Source: a virus
Length of the DNA: 23,443 bases
Virus record (IMG/VR): IMGVR_UViG_3300030331_000990
Location: 3,249-26,691 of that record
Direction: 5' to 3' (one strand)
Numbering within the stretch: the first letter of the stretch is position 1; each line of letters opens with the position of its first letter. The notes below the pieces were generated by a model. That model was not told the DNA's origin, made no database searches, and worked only from the letters and a program-made list of their open reading frames with translations. A program made the translations under genes and the position numbers. Below are positions 7,557 to 14,661 of the stretch, in pieces.

Positions 7557-10500
7557 TTAATTATTTGATGTTATTAAAAAGTTTTGACCATCATATTGGA
7601 TAGTCACATAAGAGTAATTAGCACTTAATACATAAGTGTTAGAACCATCTATAGTAGCTCCAATAGTAGAGGCATCAATAGTAACTGTATTTGAGGCTGT
7701 TATTTTTTTAAAAGACCAGGTTTTTCCTTCATTTATTGTAACAGTAGGTGAAAAATCTACAGTAAAGTTACCACCTGTAGCATCACAAAAATATTGTTTT
7801 ACATTTAAATTTGCCTTTGTAAATGATGTAATAGTTTCAGTAGAACCATTGCCAGATGTTATTTCATTATTAATGTAGGTTATATTTGATGTTATGACAG
7901 TTTGATTATCACTGTTAATTAATTTAACATTATTACAACCTGAATTTATAATATTATTACTCCCTTGAATTTCAATATTTTTTGCAAATGATTTTATTTT
8001 ATTATTAGAACCAATTATATTAATTGCATAAGCTGTAGGTGAGATGTAATTGTTTGAACCTACTACTCTTTGATTTAAGCTTGTTCTGGTATTATTATTA
8101 GTTAATAGATTATTACTCCTAGAAAACAACGGCGCTCTACTACTACCAACTAAAACACCTGTACCACCTCTAGTAGCTGTAGTAGATGGTGTAAAAACTT
8201 CACTCAAATTTAATTTTAAAAATTCACATTTAGTAATTGGATTTATAGGGTTATAATTCTCTACTTTATTAAGTCTAAAATATTGACCTTCAAAGTAATA
8301 TTGTTTGCTAAAACTTAGATTTTTAATGTCTGTTGCATTTAAATAAAAATGAGCAATTACTACTTTACTATTAACATCTGTTATTTCCTGAATAAATTTT
8401 TCATAGTATTTATTAAAAAGTGTATTATCACAAAATGTTATTTCTTTGTCAAATACATTAGCATAATAAATTTCATTAGTCAAACCAAACTCTAAAAGCG
8501 TATTTGGTGTATATGGATCATCATACATACCAGCGTAAGGGTATGAAGACTGTAGTAAATTTGCACCACTTCCTAAAAAATTATCTGTGCTTAAAGACCA
8601 GTTAAAACTAGATGATTTCAAACCTCCCCACTGTAAAATCCTTATATTACTTTCTGTCCTAGTATAACCACTATTATCATCATATTTATATATGGTAGGG
8701 ATAACTCTATCGTGATAAGATTGCCCTACTGATGGCGTAGGTGAAAATATTACTTCTGTTTTGTGTTCTGTATTTAAAAAATCATTAACTAGTGTAAAAT
8801 CATCTTGACCATAAACTTCATTCCAAGTGCTAAAATATAACTCATTGTAAAAATCTTTATCCTGTTTATATGTATATAAATATTCTTTAAAGTTTAAAGC
8901 TCCCATAGGTTTAGACTCTACATTTTGGGATTTATCTATTTTAGTAGACCAGTCTATTATATCATTACTATAGAAATCGTCTCTAGGTTCTATTAATAAA
9001 TTTTTGTTGTTAGATGAATCTGGTTGAATATATAAATTAAACATTTTAACTAAAGACATAATATAGTCTTTTTGTTTTATTTTTTTTGGTATTGTGTCAT
9101 TCATAGGTATGTTAGTACCCTCTAAAATCATTGTGTTAGTAATATCCGATTTAAAAAAACCATCTAAAATATTAAGTGCATAAGCCTCTCCAGTAGTTCC
9201 TGTTGCACCAGGCCAAACAGATGGAAAGCTTTGTTGGCTACTTGAATTAAATTCTACTTTTCCCACTACCTTAGCAAAAATCTCCAGTTTTACTTTTTCG
9301 CCTTCTTCTAAAAATACCTCAGGTATATTTAAAAAATATTTATTTTTTGGATTTGTATTATTTAAAACAACCTGGTTTTCTATTACAGCAAAACCAGATT
9401 GTGAAACTTGCCTAATACCAGGACCAATAATTAAATAATCTTCATTTGTAGTAGATGGGTTAGCATCAGTTATATGTTGCTGTCCTGGTGTAAATGTTGT
9501 GTTTTCTGATCTGATACCAGCGTCTATAGCGTCTAAATTTTCAATAAAATTTTCTGAATTATCATATTTATTTATTTCTATTCTAACAGCCATAAAACCA
9601 TTAAAAGTTGTGCTAGTGTAAGATGTTGTTGGTGACTGAAAACTTGCTTGTAATTGAAGCATACTATTAAAACTGTAAAAACCTTTAGCACCTGCAGGAA
9701 CCGTAAAAACATCATTAACAAAAACGTTACCAGCATCCCTAACCTCATTTGTGAATCCTACATCTTTCATTTGTGAATTACTAAAAAAAGTAGCATCAAA
9801 AACAACATTAAAGTTAGTGCTGCCACTACTTTGTATTATAGGGCTATCAACTTCAAAAGTTCTATTTAAAATGGTAGTATTTAAAAATTTAAAATCCTCA
9901 CCATTAAAAGGTATTATTAAAGTATTAAAAAAGCTACTAGTCAAAAAAGTTGATGTATAACTATAACCAATAGAATCAAATATTAAATCCAAATATTTTT
10001 TTGCTTTTACAGCTGGGTAAAAATCAGTGACTTTCCACTCTTCTGCATTTGGGCCGATTGTAAGTAAAACGTTTGAATTGTTACTAATCATATCACCTCT
10101 ATAATTAATCATAGGATAGCAATAATCAGTGGTCAACGGCAAATTCCAAGTTGCTGTGATGTTTGTAGCAGTGTAGGTGTGATCTAAAGAACTTAAGTCT
10201 AAGTCAGTTAATTCAGCAGTTCCTAAGTCAGCTATAAAATTACCTACTCTACCTATTATAATACAGTTATATATAATGTGACCGTCTTTATCTTTTACAG
10301 ATTTTAACTGTAGATAGCCGTCAATTTGTATTTCACCATTAACTAAATATATGACATCTGTCTTTAGATTAGGATTGAAAGTTTGCAAATCAGTATCTAA
10401 TTCAAAGATGTGTTCAAATATTTTATTAATCTTTTTACTAGCTGGCAACTCTATAGTCTTAGAGTGGTCCGCTTTTCTAGTGTCTGGCTTTGCAATATCA

Positions 10501-10583
10501 GCAATATTAAAAGTTAAATTAGGGTTTAATGATTTAATTAACTCTACGCTTTCACCGTTTATATATAACTCTTCTTTAATCAT
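7557..10583 (-). CDS. Large tail tip/fibre protein with Asn-rich repeats and fibre-like C-terminus
   Basis: A 1008-residue protein. The N-terminus (MIKEELYINGESVELIKSLN..., IAKPDTRKADHSKTIELP) resembles the baseplate/tail-tip proteins that follow tape measures in Bacteroidota phages. The middle (about 490-780) contains 'ANVFDKEITFCDNTLFNKYY' and 'YYFEGQYFRLNKVENYNPINP'. From about 805 it becomes Ser/Asn-rich: residues about 840-905 carry repeated GSNN/NNI units (VVGSNNYISP, IIGSNNKIKS, IQGSNNIINSGCNN) spaced like coils of a beta-helix. The last about 85 residues (YFCDATGGNFTVDFSPTVTI ... TIDGSNTYVLSANYS ... YDGQNFLITSNN) match the style of fibre C-terminal modules of the type 'DA..G.FTV.L'. 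I infer a tail tip hub fused to a receptor-binding part. It lies 2 bp after the preceding gene. Confidence 0.7.
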   Translation of the reverse strand: MIKEELYINGESVELIKSLNPNLTFNIADIAKPDTRKADHSKTIELPASKKINKIFEHIFELDTDLQTFNPNLKTDVIYLVNGEIQIDGYLQLKSVKDKDGHIIYNCIIIGRVGNFIADLGTAELTDLDLSSLDHTYTATNITATWNLPLTTDYCYPMINYRGDMISNNSNVLLTIGPNAEEWKVTDFYPAVKAKKYLDLIFDSIGYSYTSTFLTSSFFNTLIIPFNGEDFKFLNTTILNRTFEVDSPIIQSSGSTNFNVVFDATFFSNSQMKDVGFTNEVRDAGNVFVNDVFTVPAGAKGFYSFNSMLQLQASFQSPTTSYTSTTFNGFMAVRIEINKYDNSENFIENLDAIDAGIRSENTTFTPGQQHITDANPSTTNEDYLIIGPGIRQVSQSGFAVIENQVVLNNTNPKNKYFLNIPEVFLEEGEKVKLEIFAKVVGKVEFNSSSQQSFPSVWPGATGTTGEAYALNILDGFFKSDITNTMILEGTNIPMNDTIPKKIKQKDYIMSLVKMFNLYIQPDSSNNKNLLIEPRDDFYSNDIIDWSTKIDKSQNVESKPMGALNFKEYLYTYKQDKDFYNELYFSTWNEVYGQDDFTLVNDFLNTEHKTEVIFSPTPSVGQSYHDRVIPTIYKYDDNSGYTRTESNIRILQWGGLKSSSFNWSLSTDNFLGSGANLLQSSYPYAGMYDDPYTPNTLLEFGLTNEIYYANVFDKEITFCDNTLFNKYYEKFIQEITDVNSKVVIAHFYLNATDIKNLSFSKQYYFEGQYFRLNKVENYNPINPITKCEFLKLNLSEVFTPSTTATRGGTGVLVGSSRAPLFSRSNNLLTNNNTRTSLNQRVVGSNNYISPTAYAINIIGSNNKIKSFAKNIEIQGSNNIINSGCNNVKLINSDNQTVITSNITYINNEITSGNGSTETITSFTKANLNVKQYFCDATGGNFTVDFSPTVTINEGKTWSFKKITASNTVTIDASTIGATIDGSNTYVLSANYSYVTIQYDGQNFLITSNN

Positions 10584-10585
10584 TA

Positions 10586-11908
10586 TTAGAAAGTTTGTCT
10601 AAAATTATCTATACCGAATTCAATGTCTAGTGTTAAACTGCAAACCATATCACTATTAACAGTCTTTTCCTCCCAATTACCCTCTATGTTTTGTACTGGA
10701 ATACGCCTTATTTCTGTAGTTCCTGAAGGTGTTGTATAGTTATCTAGTAAATATATCTCAGGGCTTTCTATTAGTTCTAATAACCAGTTATAAGTATCTA
10801 CATTCATAAAGTCAGAGTTCAACTTCATTTTGTTTTTAGATGTGGTATAGTATTGCACCTTTTGTCTATTTGATATTGAGTAATCAATAACACCAGTCTC
10901 AGATAAATCATTAGGATTAGTCTTAAAAAACTTTCTTTCTATTTCCTCTGAGTGTTTAGATACTTTAGTAAAATTATAATAATCAAAACCACCTAGACTA
11001 TTTAAAAATTCTAGTCTTCTAGTTTCATAACGACACTCACTAGCTATAGTAAAAAACATTTGCTCTGTCTTTAATATACTAGCTTTTTTTAGTTGAATTG
11101 AGTAATAAGAAGCAGATGTTGAAACTATTGGCTGACTACCTGTTAAATAAGTTGTATTTATAGAGTTTAATGTTGTTGGTGCGTAAGGGATTCTAACGTG
11201 CTTAGCATTTGTTAAAGTTGGGACTGTTATATCTAAATCATCTATCAAGTTACCGTTTGATCTAAATGTCTTTAAGTTTATAGCATCAAAATTAGTAACG
11301 TTATCCATTAATATGTATATATAACCTTCGTCTGTATATTGAACTTCTAAATTGTTAGAACTACCAGCAGAACCTCTAGGCTGATTAGTTAAGAATTTAT
11401 GAGTTGATATATTCGGAATATATTTTAAATAAAAATCAGTAGACTGCCAGTCGTAAAAGTTTACAACATCTCTTCTATAGTTAGGTAAAGAACCGTTAAA
11501 AACAATTAAGTTTTGTGATGAGGTTGTACTAGTATCTGGTAGTGTAACTGTTTGGGGTATGCTAGTAGTAGCTGATCCTGTGTTATAATGCACCCATCCG
11601 AATTGCAAAGTAAAGTTTGTATAGCTATTAGTATTGTCAAAAACAGAATCTATGTTAGTTCCATTTAATAATCCTAAATCACTTGAAATATAGGATTTCA
11701 TAATACCAGATAAATCAAATCTACCAAAACCATTAGTAGTAGGTGGTACTCTTAATCTACCTATAGTAGTTAAACCTATTTTAACATCTATTAAATACGC
11801 AAATCCAGTATAACCTCTAGTTGTTGCATCAGTCTCAAACATTACTATTTCAACTGGATTATATACAGTTCTATAATCTTGCGGCAAATATTTTACTTCT
11901 AAACTCAT
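10586..11908 (-). CDS. Tail-associated structural protein (tip/baseplate region), function unknown
   Basis: A 440-residue protein, MSLEVKYLPQDYRTVYNPVEI. It is rich in Thr, Ser, Asn and aromatic residues with short alternating beta patterns (GYTGFAYLIDVKIGLTTIGR, then FGRFDLSGIMKSYISSDLG), as in virion proteins. The C-terminal part has 'RRLEFLNSLGGFDYYNFTKV', 'VQYYTTSKNKMKLNSDFM' and 'IYLLDNYTT', a layout I associate with the protein encoded beside the large tail tip protein in Bacteroidota phages. The start overlaps the upstream stop (ATGA) and the stop is 2 bp from the next start, so it is co-translated with both. No enzymatic motif seen. Confidence 0.65.
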   Translation of the reverse strand: MSLEVKYLPQDYRTVYNPVEIVMFETDATTRGYTGFAYLIDVKIGLTTIGRLRVPPTTNGFGRFDLSGIMKSYISSDLGLLNGTNIDSVFDNTNSYTNFTLQFGWVHYNTGSATTSIPQTVTLPDTSTTSSQNLIVFNGSLPNYRRDVVNFYDWQSTDFYLKYIPNISTHKFLTNQPRGSAGSSNNLEVQYTDEGYIYILMDNVTNFDAINLKTFRSNGNLIDDLDITVPTLTNAKHVRIPYAPTTLNSINTTYLTGSQPIVSTSASYYSIQLKKASILKTEQMFFTIASECRYETRRLEFLNSLGGFDYYNFTKVSKHSEEIERKFFKTNPNDLSETGVIDYSISNRQKVQYYTTSKNKMKLNSDFMNVDTYNWLLELIESPEIYLLDNYTTPSGTTEIRRIPVQNIEGNWEEKTVNSDMVCSLTLDIEFGIDNFRQTF

Positions 11909-12483
11909 TTTTCTAATATTTCTTTTAATCCTTTTGCTACTCTGTCACCAGATACTACTCTAATATCTGACTTAAATCTGTCAAACGTTTCACCAAAAAA
12001 AGTTTCTTTCATACAATTATCAAAAAAGAATCTAGGTCTAATTCCTTTATGTGCTATTGATGTTCTTACGGCATACTCATTCAATCCTTTACTTCTAGCC
12101 CATTGTTTTATGTGACTTACCCTAGGGCCTTTTTTAAAACTATATGGGCTGTTAGGAGCTTTAATTTCCCATCCTTGACCTTTTAACCTCCCACTTTTTC
12201 TTTTTCCTCCAATACCTTTAACACCTTTATTAACAAAGTCGTAATAGTCAGCTAAAAATAAAGTAGCTGTTAATCTAAATCCAAACATCTTAACAGGCAT
12301 TTTAATTGACTCTAGTAAATTACCTTTAAAAGTTAGATTTTCTTTTTGTACTGATTGTTTTAAACAAAAAACCATTTCAGCAGCAATATTATTAAAGACC
12401 TCAGATAGTGTACTAGGGTTATCTATTTTAACCTCTTCTAGTTGGTTTACATCAAATCCAAATATGTCTAATTGATTACTCAC
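11905..12483 (-). CDS. HK97 gp10-like tail completion/neck protein (probable)
   Basis: A 192-residue protein beginning at a GTG codon (12483) that forms a GTGA overlap with the stop of the frameshifted chaperone extension. The next in-frame ATG is more than 30 codons in and would remove a well-formed N-terminus. Residues 79-93 (DYYDFVNKGVKGIGG) with a following basic Gly-rich stretch (KRKSGRLKGQG) and 'GIRPRFFFDN' near residue 150 have the style of gp10-type proteins, which complete heads or tails (tail terminator/neck region). In this phage it is separated from other head genes and placed at the start of the tail set. The next gene overlaps its stop by 4 bp. Assignment is by motif style and position. 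Confidence 0.55.
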   Translation of the reverse strand: MSNQLDIFGFDVNQLEEVKIDNPSTLSEVFNNIAAEMVFCLKQSVQKENLTFKGNLLESIKMPVKMFGFRLTATLFLADYYDFVNKGVKGIGGKRKSGRLKGQGWEIKAPNSPYSFKKGPRVSHIKQWARSKGLNEYAVRTSIAHKGIRPRFFFDNCMKETFFGETFDRFKSDIRVVSGDRVAKGLKEILEK

Positions 12484-12758
12484 CTTCTTTTTGTTTTCTG
12501 CATTTGTTCCCTATGCATTTGCATCTCCATTTTTTGTTTATCATTATAATAAGCTACTATGTTTAGTGCTTTAATTACGTTATAATTCAATACCTCATCC
12601 CACTTATCTATCCTGCTGTTTGTAAGGCTATCTAAGGTAGCCCACCATCCCCATCTTTTAGTGAACTCATTTCTAGTGTCACCTCTTTCTTTATCCTCTC
12701 CACTTCCTCCATTAAACAGGTTTTTATAGCCTTTGTTAAGCCTTCCAAGTGAGTGTAA
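12480..12758 (-). CDS. -1 frame extension of the tail assembly chaperone (programmed frameshift product)
   Basis: The -1 reading frame is open from 12767 to the TGA at 12482-12480 and has no good start of its own. Entered from the upstream chaperone frame at a run of nine T (minus strand, 12765-12757), it adds 92 residues: LHSLGRLNKGYKN... then 'FTKRWGWWATLDSLTNSRID' and 'KWDEVLNYNVIKALNIVAYY', ending in a Met/Gln/Lys-rich tail. The 'WGW...L..g.i.k.....' pattern is characteristic of the second half of frameshifted tail assembly chaperones (the GT product in lambda). The stop makes a GTGA overlap with the next gene, as expected if ribosomes arrive in this frame. Fusion length would be 265 residues (173 from the zero frame plus 92). 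Confidence 0.75.
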   Translation of the reverse strand, partial: LHSLGRLNKGYKNLFNGGSGEDKERGDTRNEFTKRWGWWATLDSLTNSRIDKWDEVLNYNVIKALNIVAYYNDKQKMEMQMHREQMQKTKRR

Positions 12759-13276
12759 AAAAAAACACTAATAGGATAAGCTATAGTCATTGGCATATTG
12801 TCAAAAAAGTTTTTAGATGTTTCTCTAATTATTTTAGCATCTACTTTTGTTTTACGCCAAACAAAAAACCTTCTTTTAACTGGTCTACATACAGTGGTTA
12901 GTATAGTATGTAGATTATCGAAAATAACCTCTTCATTATCTCTTGCTTTTTCTATTATCTCCATTATGTTAATATACTCACCAAATAATAAGTTTTGCGC
13001 TCTTAATTCAAATACATACCACTGCTTACCTATTTTAAATCTTTTGTGTTTAAGTTCTTTAGGTAGTTCAGTATCTAAAAAACTCATCTTTTTCCTTATT
13101 ACTTTATACTGATCTAAACTAATATTCTTAATTACTTCTTTCTTTTGTCCTGTTAATACAGCTAGTATGCTAATTACTCTTTGTATTGGTGTTAGCTCTG
13201 AATTTAAAACTGGTCTTAAATTAATGTAATTACCTACAGTAATATCTTTCCACTTTGTTGGTATTGTAACATTCAT
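12632..13276 (-). CDS. Tail assembly chaperone (zero-frame product)
   Basis: A 214-residue protein, MNVTIPTKWKDITVGNYINLRP, mostly helical and charged, in the style of the first tail assembly chaperone of Bacteroidota phages (start 'IP..W..IT...', then 'L...E..P.QR.I..ILA.LTG'). In this class the chaperone coats the tape measure during tail assembly and is made in two forms through a frameshift. The codons for V171-F172-F173 and the first base of Y174 contain the nine-T run where the shift would occur. It starts 5 bp after the promoter-like block at 13282-13311, so the transcript leader would be very short or absent. It opens the tail unit. Confidence 0.75.
   Translation of the reverse strand: MNVTIPTKWKDITVGNYINLRPVLNSELTPIQRVISILAVLTGQKKEVIKNISLDQYKVIRKKMSFLDTELPKELKHKRFKIGKQWYVFELRAQNLLFGEYINIMEIIEKARDNEEVIFDNLHTILTTVCRPVKRRFFVWRKTKVDAKIIRETSKNFFDNMPMTIAYPISVFFYTHLEGLTKAIKTCLMEEVERIKKEVTLEMSSLKDGDGGLP
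12757..12766 (-). other. Slippery T9 run for -1 frameshifting
   Basis: On the minus strand the coding sequence reads G TTT TTT TTT AC in overlapping form: the zero frame is GTT TTT TTT TAC. A run of nine T allows tandem -1 slippage of both tRNAs and could also cause RNA polymerase slippage. Shifting -1 after the second TTT yields TTA CAC TCA and enters the open -1 frame. It is the only such run in this gene and lies upstream of the zero-frame stop by about 40 codons. Confidence 0.75.
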
Positions 13277-13281
13277 ATTTC

Positions 13282-13311
13282 TATATATAACAAATTTTTG
13301 AATTATGACAA
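13282..13311 (-). promoter_or_regulatory. Late promoter-like block upstream of the tail genes (copy 1)
   Basis: Carries the same 20-bp TCAAAAATTTGTTATATATA (13301-13282, minus strand) as the block at 3848-3829, with TTGTCA (13311-13306) 16 bp before TATATA (13289-13284). The chaperone ATG is at 13276, only 5 bp from the block, so transcription from a -10-like TATATA would begin at or within a few bases of the start codon. It lies after a terminator and the iteron region, so it is the natural promoter of the tail unit. Confidence 0.6.
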
Positions 13312-13390
13312 TAAGACCTAAAATAAATTTTAATTAAAACCCCATCAACTAAACACCAACTAAATAAATTAACTCAACATATATTTAAAC

Positions 13391-13424
13391 ACTATTTAGA
13401 TAAGTTCTAAGACACTTAAATAGT
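13391..13424. repeat. Inverted repeat with bulged stem in the intergenic region
   Basis: ACTATTTA (13391-13398) and TAAATAGT (13417-13424) are perfect complements; AGT (13403-13405) and ACT (13414-13416) extend the stem beyond a 4-nt bulge. On the plus strand five further T follow, but no plus-strand gene is present to terminate. A second short palindrome, GTATAT-TC-ATATAC, lies at 13431-13444. Both sit between the pyrimidine tract and the late promoter-like block and may be structural elements of an origin or regulator sites. Confidence 0.5.
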
Positions 13425-13490
13425 TTTTTGGTATATTCATATACATCAGCATTTAATAATAGCTTAGAGGTCTTTATTTTAATTATATTG

Positions 13491-13550
13491 CTTTTTTATC
13501 TTATTTTATCTTTTATTGTCTTATCTTTTCTTATCTTATCTTATATAACC
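13491..13550. repeat. Degenerate 10-bp tandem repeats, AT-rich and strand-biased
   Basis: Consecutive 10-bp blocks from 13491 read CTTTTTTATC, TTATTTTATC, TTTTATTGTC, TTATCTTTTC, TTATCTTATC, TTATATAACC; the first five share the consensus TTaTnTTnTC. TCTTAT occurs five times. The plus strand is almost pure pyrimidine plus A with a single G across the first 50 bases; the minus strand is a GATAAGATAAG-type purine tract. Such easily melted arrays next to iterons are typical of DNA-unwinding elements. Confidence 0.7.
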
Positions 13551-13551
13551 C

Positions 13552-13595
13552 CATTTGCTCAGCATTTGCTTACCATTTGCTCAGCATTTGGTGTT
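13552..13595. repeat. Four tandem 11-bp iterons (candidate replication origin)
   Basis: Four units follow without gaps at exactly 11-bp steps: CATTTGCTCAG (13552), CATTTGCTTAC (13563), CATTTGCTCAG (13574), CATTTGGTGTT (13585). Units 1 and 3 are identical, giving also a 22-bp superrepeat. One unit per helical turn places every site on the same face of the DNA. The adjoining AT-rich decamer array makes an iteron-plus-melting-region layout. They could alternatively be operators controlling the late promoter 240 bp downstream. Confidence 0.7.
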
Positions 13596-13607
13596 TTTTC
13601 CTCTGTT

Positions 13608-13649
13608 AAAAAAAAGGGGAAATAAAGCTCTTTTGCCGACTATTTCCCC
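13608..13649 (-). terminator. Intrinsic terminator closing the early/terminase operon
   Basis: On the minus strand GGGGAAATA (13649-13641) pairs with TATTTCCCC (13624-13616) as a perfect 9-bp stem with a 16-nt loop, followed by eight T (13615-13608). It lies 55 bp after the stop of the methyltransferase gene (13705). On the plus strand no T-run follows, so it acts only on leftward transcripts. It separates the early operon from the tail unit. Confidence 0.85.
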
Positions 13650-13704
13650 AAAACATAAATTAATGAAATATTTCTAAAAAAAATACATTGTAAATATAAT
13701 GAAT

Positions 13705-14661
13705 TTAAAACAATTTGTAATTCACTTCTTTAATTCTTTTTTTTGCAATTTCAAAATATGCCTCATCTTGCTCTATACCTATAAATTTTCTTTTAGTATT
13801 CTTACAAGCAACTCCAGTTGTTCCAGAACCCATTGTTAAATCAACTACTAAATCATTTTCATTACTAAATGTTTTTATTAAGTCTTCTAATAATAATATA
13901 GGTTTTTGTGTTGGGTGGTATCCATCATAATCTTTTTTGTATTTTAGAATATTACTTTTGTATTTTTTACCTTCCCAAAGATTAAAAGTACTCTCAAAAC
14001 TTTTTTTATAATCTTCATAATCTTTTTTTAGTTCTGAGTATGGTTTTTTAAAAAAACCTGTTTCTTGTAATTTAGTGTAATGCTTTTCTGTTGGCATAAT
14101 CCACTGTTCTCTACCCCAATAATGCCCCAACATACCACCACCCTTTAAACTTAATCCACACATTATTCTTAAATCTCTATCCTTATAACCCGATTCTTTT
14201 ACTTTTTGTCTTTGTTCCCTCATATAATCCCTTAAATGATTATCAACTTTTAATTGATGTGTTTTACTAAAAACCAAAACATCTTCCGTAAAACTTACCA
14301 TATTCTTATTAGCACCTAAAGCAACTGCAAAATTATCTTTCTCCCAAGTAGCTCTGTAATTAAAAGGTATATTCGCAATTGCTTCTGTTATTAATTTAGT
14401 TGTATAGGGTTCCTGGCTAAATAATATCATTTTACCATTTTTCCTTAGTATTCTGTTTGCTATCTTAAAAATTTTAATTGGATCAATAGCTTTATCCCAT
14501 TTTTCAGCAGTATTTAATTTAGTATAGTTTTTGCTTTTTTCTTTCGTTTTAACCACTCCATAAGGTAAATCCGTTAATATCAAATCAACATTACCATTTT
14601 CTATTTTATTGCTTTCAATTAAACAATCTCCTTTATATAATTTTATCTTATTGAATACCAT
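13705..14661 (-). CDS. Beta-class DNA methyltransferase (N6-adenine or N4-cytosine)
   Basis: A 318-residue SAM-dependent DNA methyltransferase. Motif IV is DLPY (residues 31-34) near the N-terminus and the SAM-binding motif I is DLTMGSGTTG (274-283) near the C-terminus, followed by FIGIEQDEAYFEIAKKRI; this order defines the beta class. The segment 'YDGYHPTQKPILLLEDLI' before motif I is motif X. Residues about 140-240 form an insert with 'GGGMLGHYWGREQWIMPTEKHY', a recognition-domain type common in phage methyltransferases. It overlaps the large terminase gene by 19 bp and is the last gene before a terminator. No restriction partner is present, so it probably protects phage DNA from host restriction or marks it for packaging or replication. 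Target sequence cannot be read from sequence alone. Confidence 0.85.
   Translation of the reverse strand: MVFNKIKLYKGDCLIESNKIENGNVDLILTDLPYGVVKTKEKSKNYTKLNTAEKWDKAIDPIKIFKIANRILRKNGKMILFSQEPYTTKLITEAIANIPFNYRATWEKDNFAVALGANKNMVSFTEDVLVFSKTHQLKVDNHLRDYMREQRQKVKESGYKDRDLRIMCGLSLKGGGMLGHYWGREQWIMPTEKHYTKLQETGFFKKPYSELKKDYEDYKKSFESTFNLWEGKKYKSNILKYKKDYDGYHPTQKPILLLEDLIKTFSNENDLVVDLTMGSGTTGVACKNTKRKFIGIEQDEAYFEIAKKRIKEVNYKLF

Noticed and set aside
12501-12521. Two CATTTG copies in the chaperone extension, as extra iterons
   Set aside because: Spacing is 15 bp rather than 11, flanks differ, and they are explained by coding of a Met/Gln-rich tail.
13491-13595. CRISPR-like array
   Set aside because: Units are only 10-11 bp with no unique spacers between them; this is an iteron/tandem repeat array.
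13428-13625. Plus-strand open frame of 65 codons with hydrophobic translation across the intergenic repeats
   Set aside because: It starts at TTG, translates the pyrimidine repeats into low-complexity Leu/Ile/Phe, runs through the iterons and into the terminator, and is the only plus-strand candidate in a region where all genes are on the minus strand.
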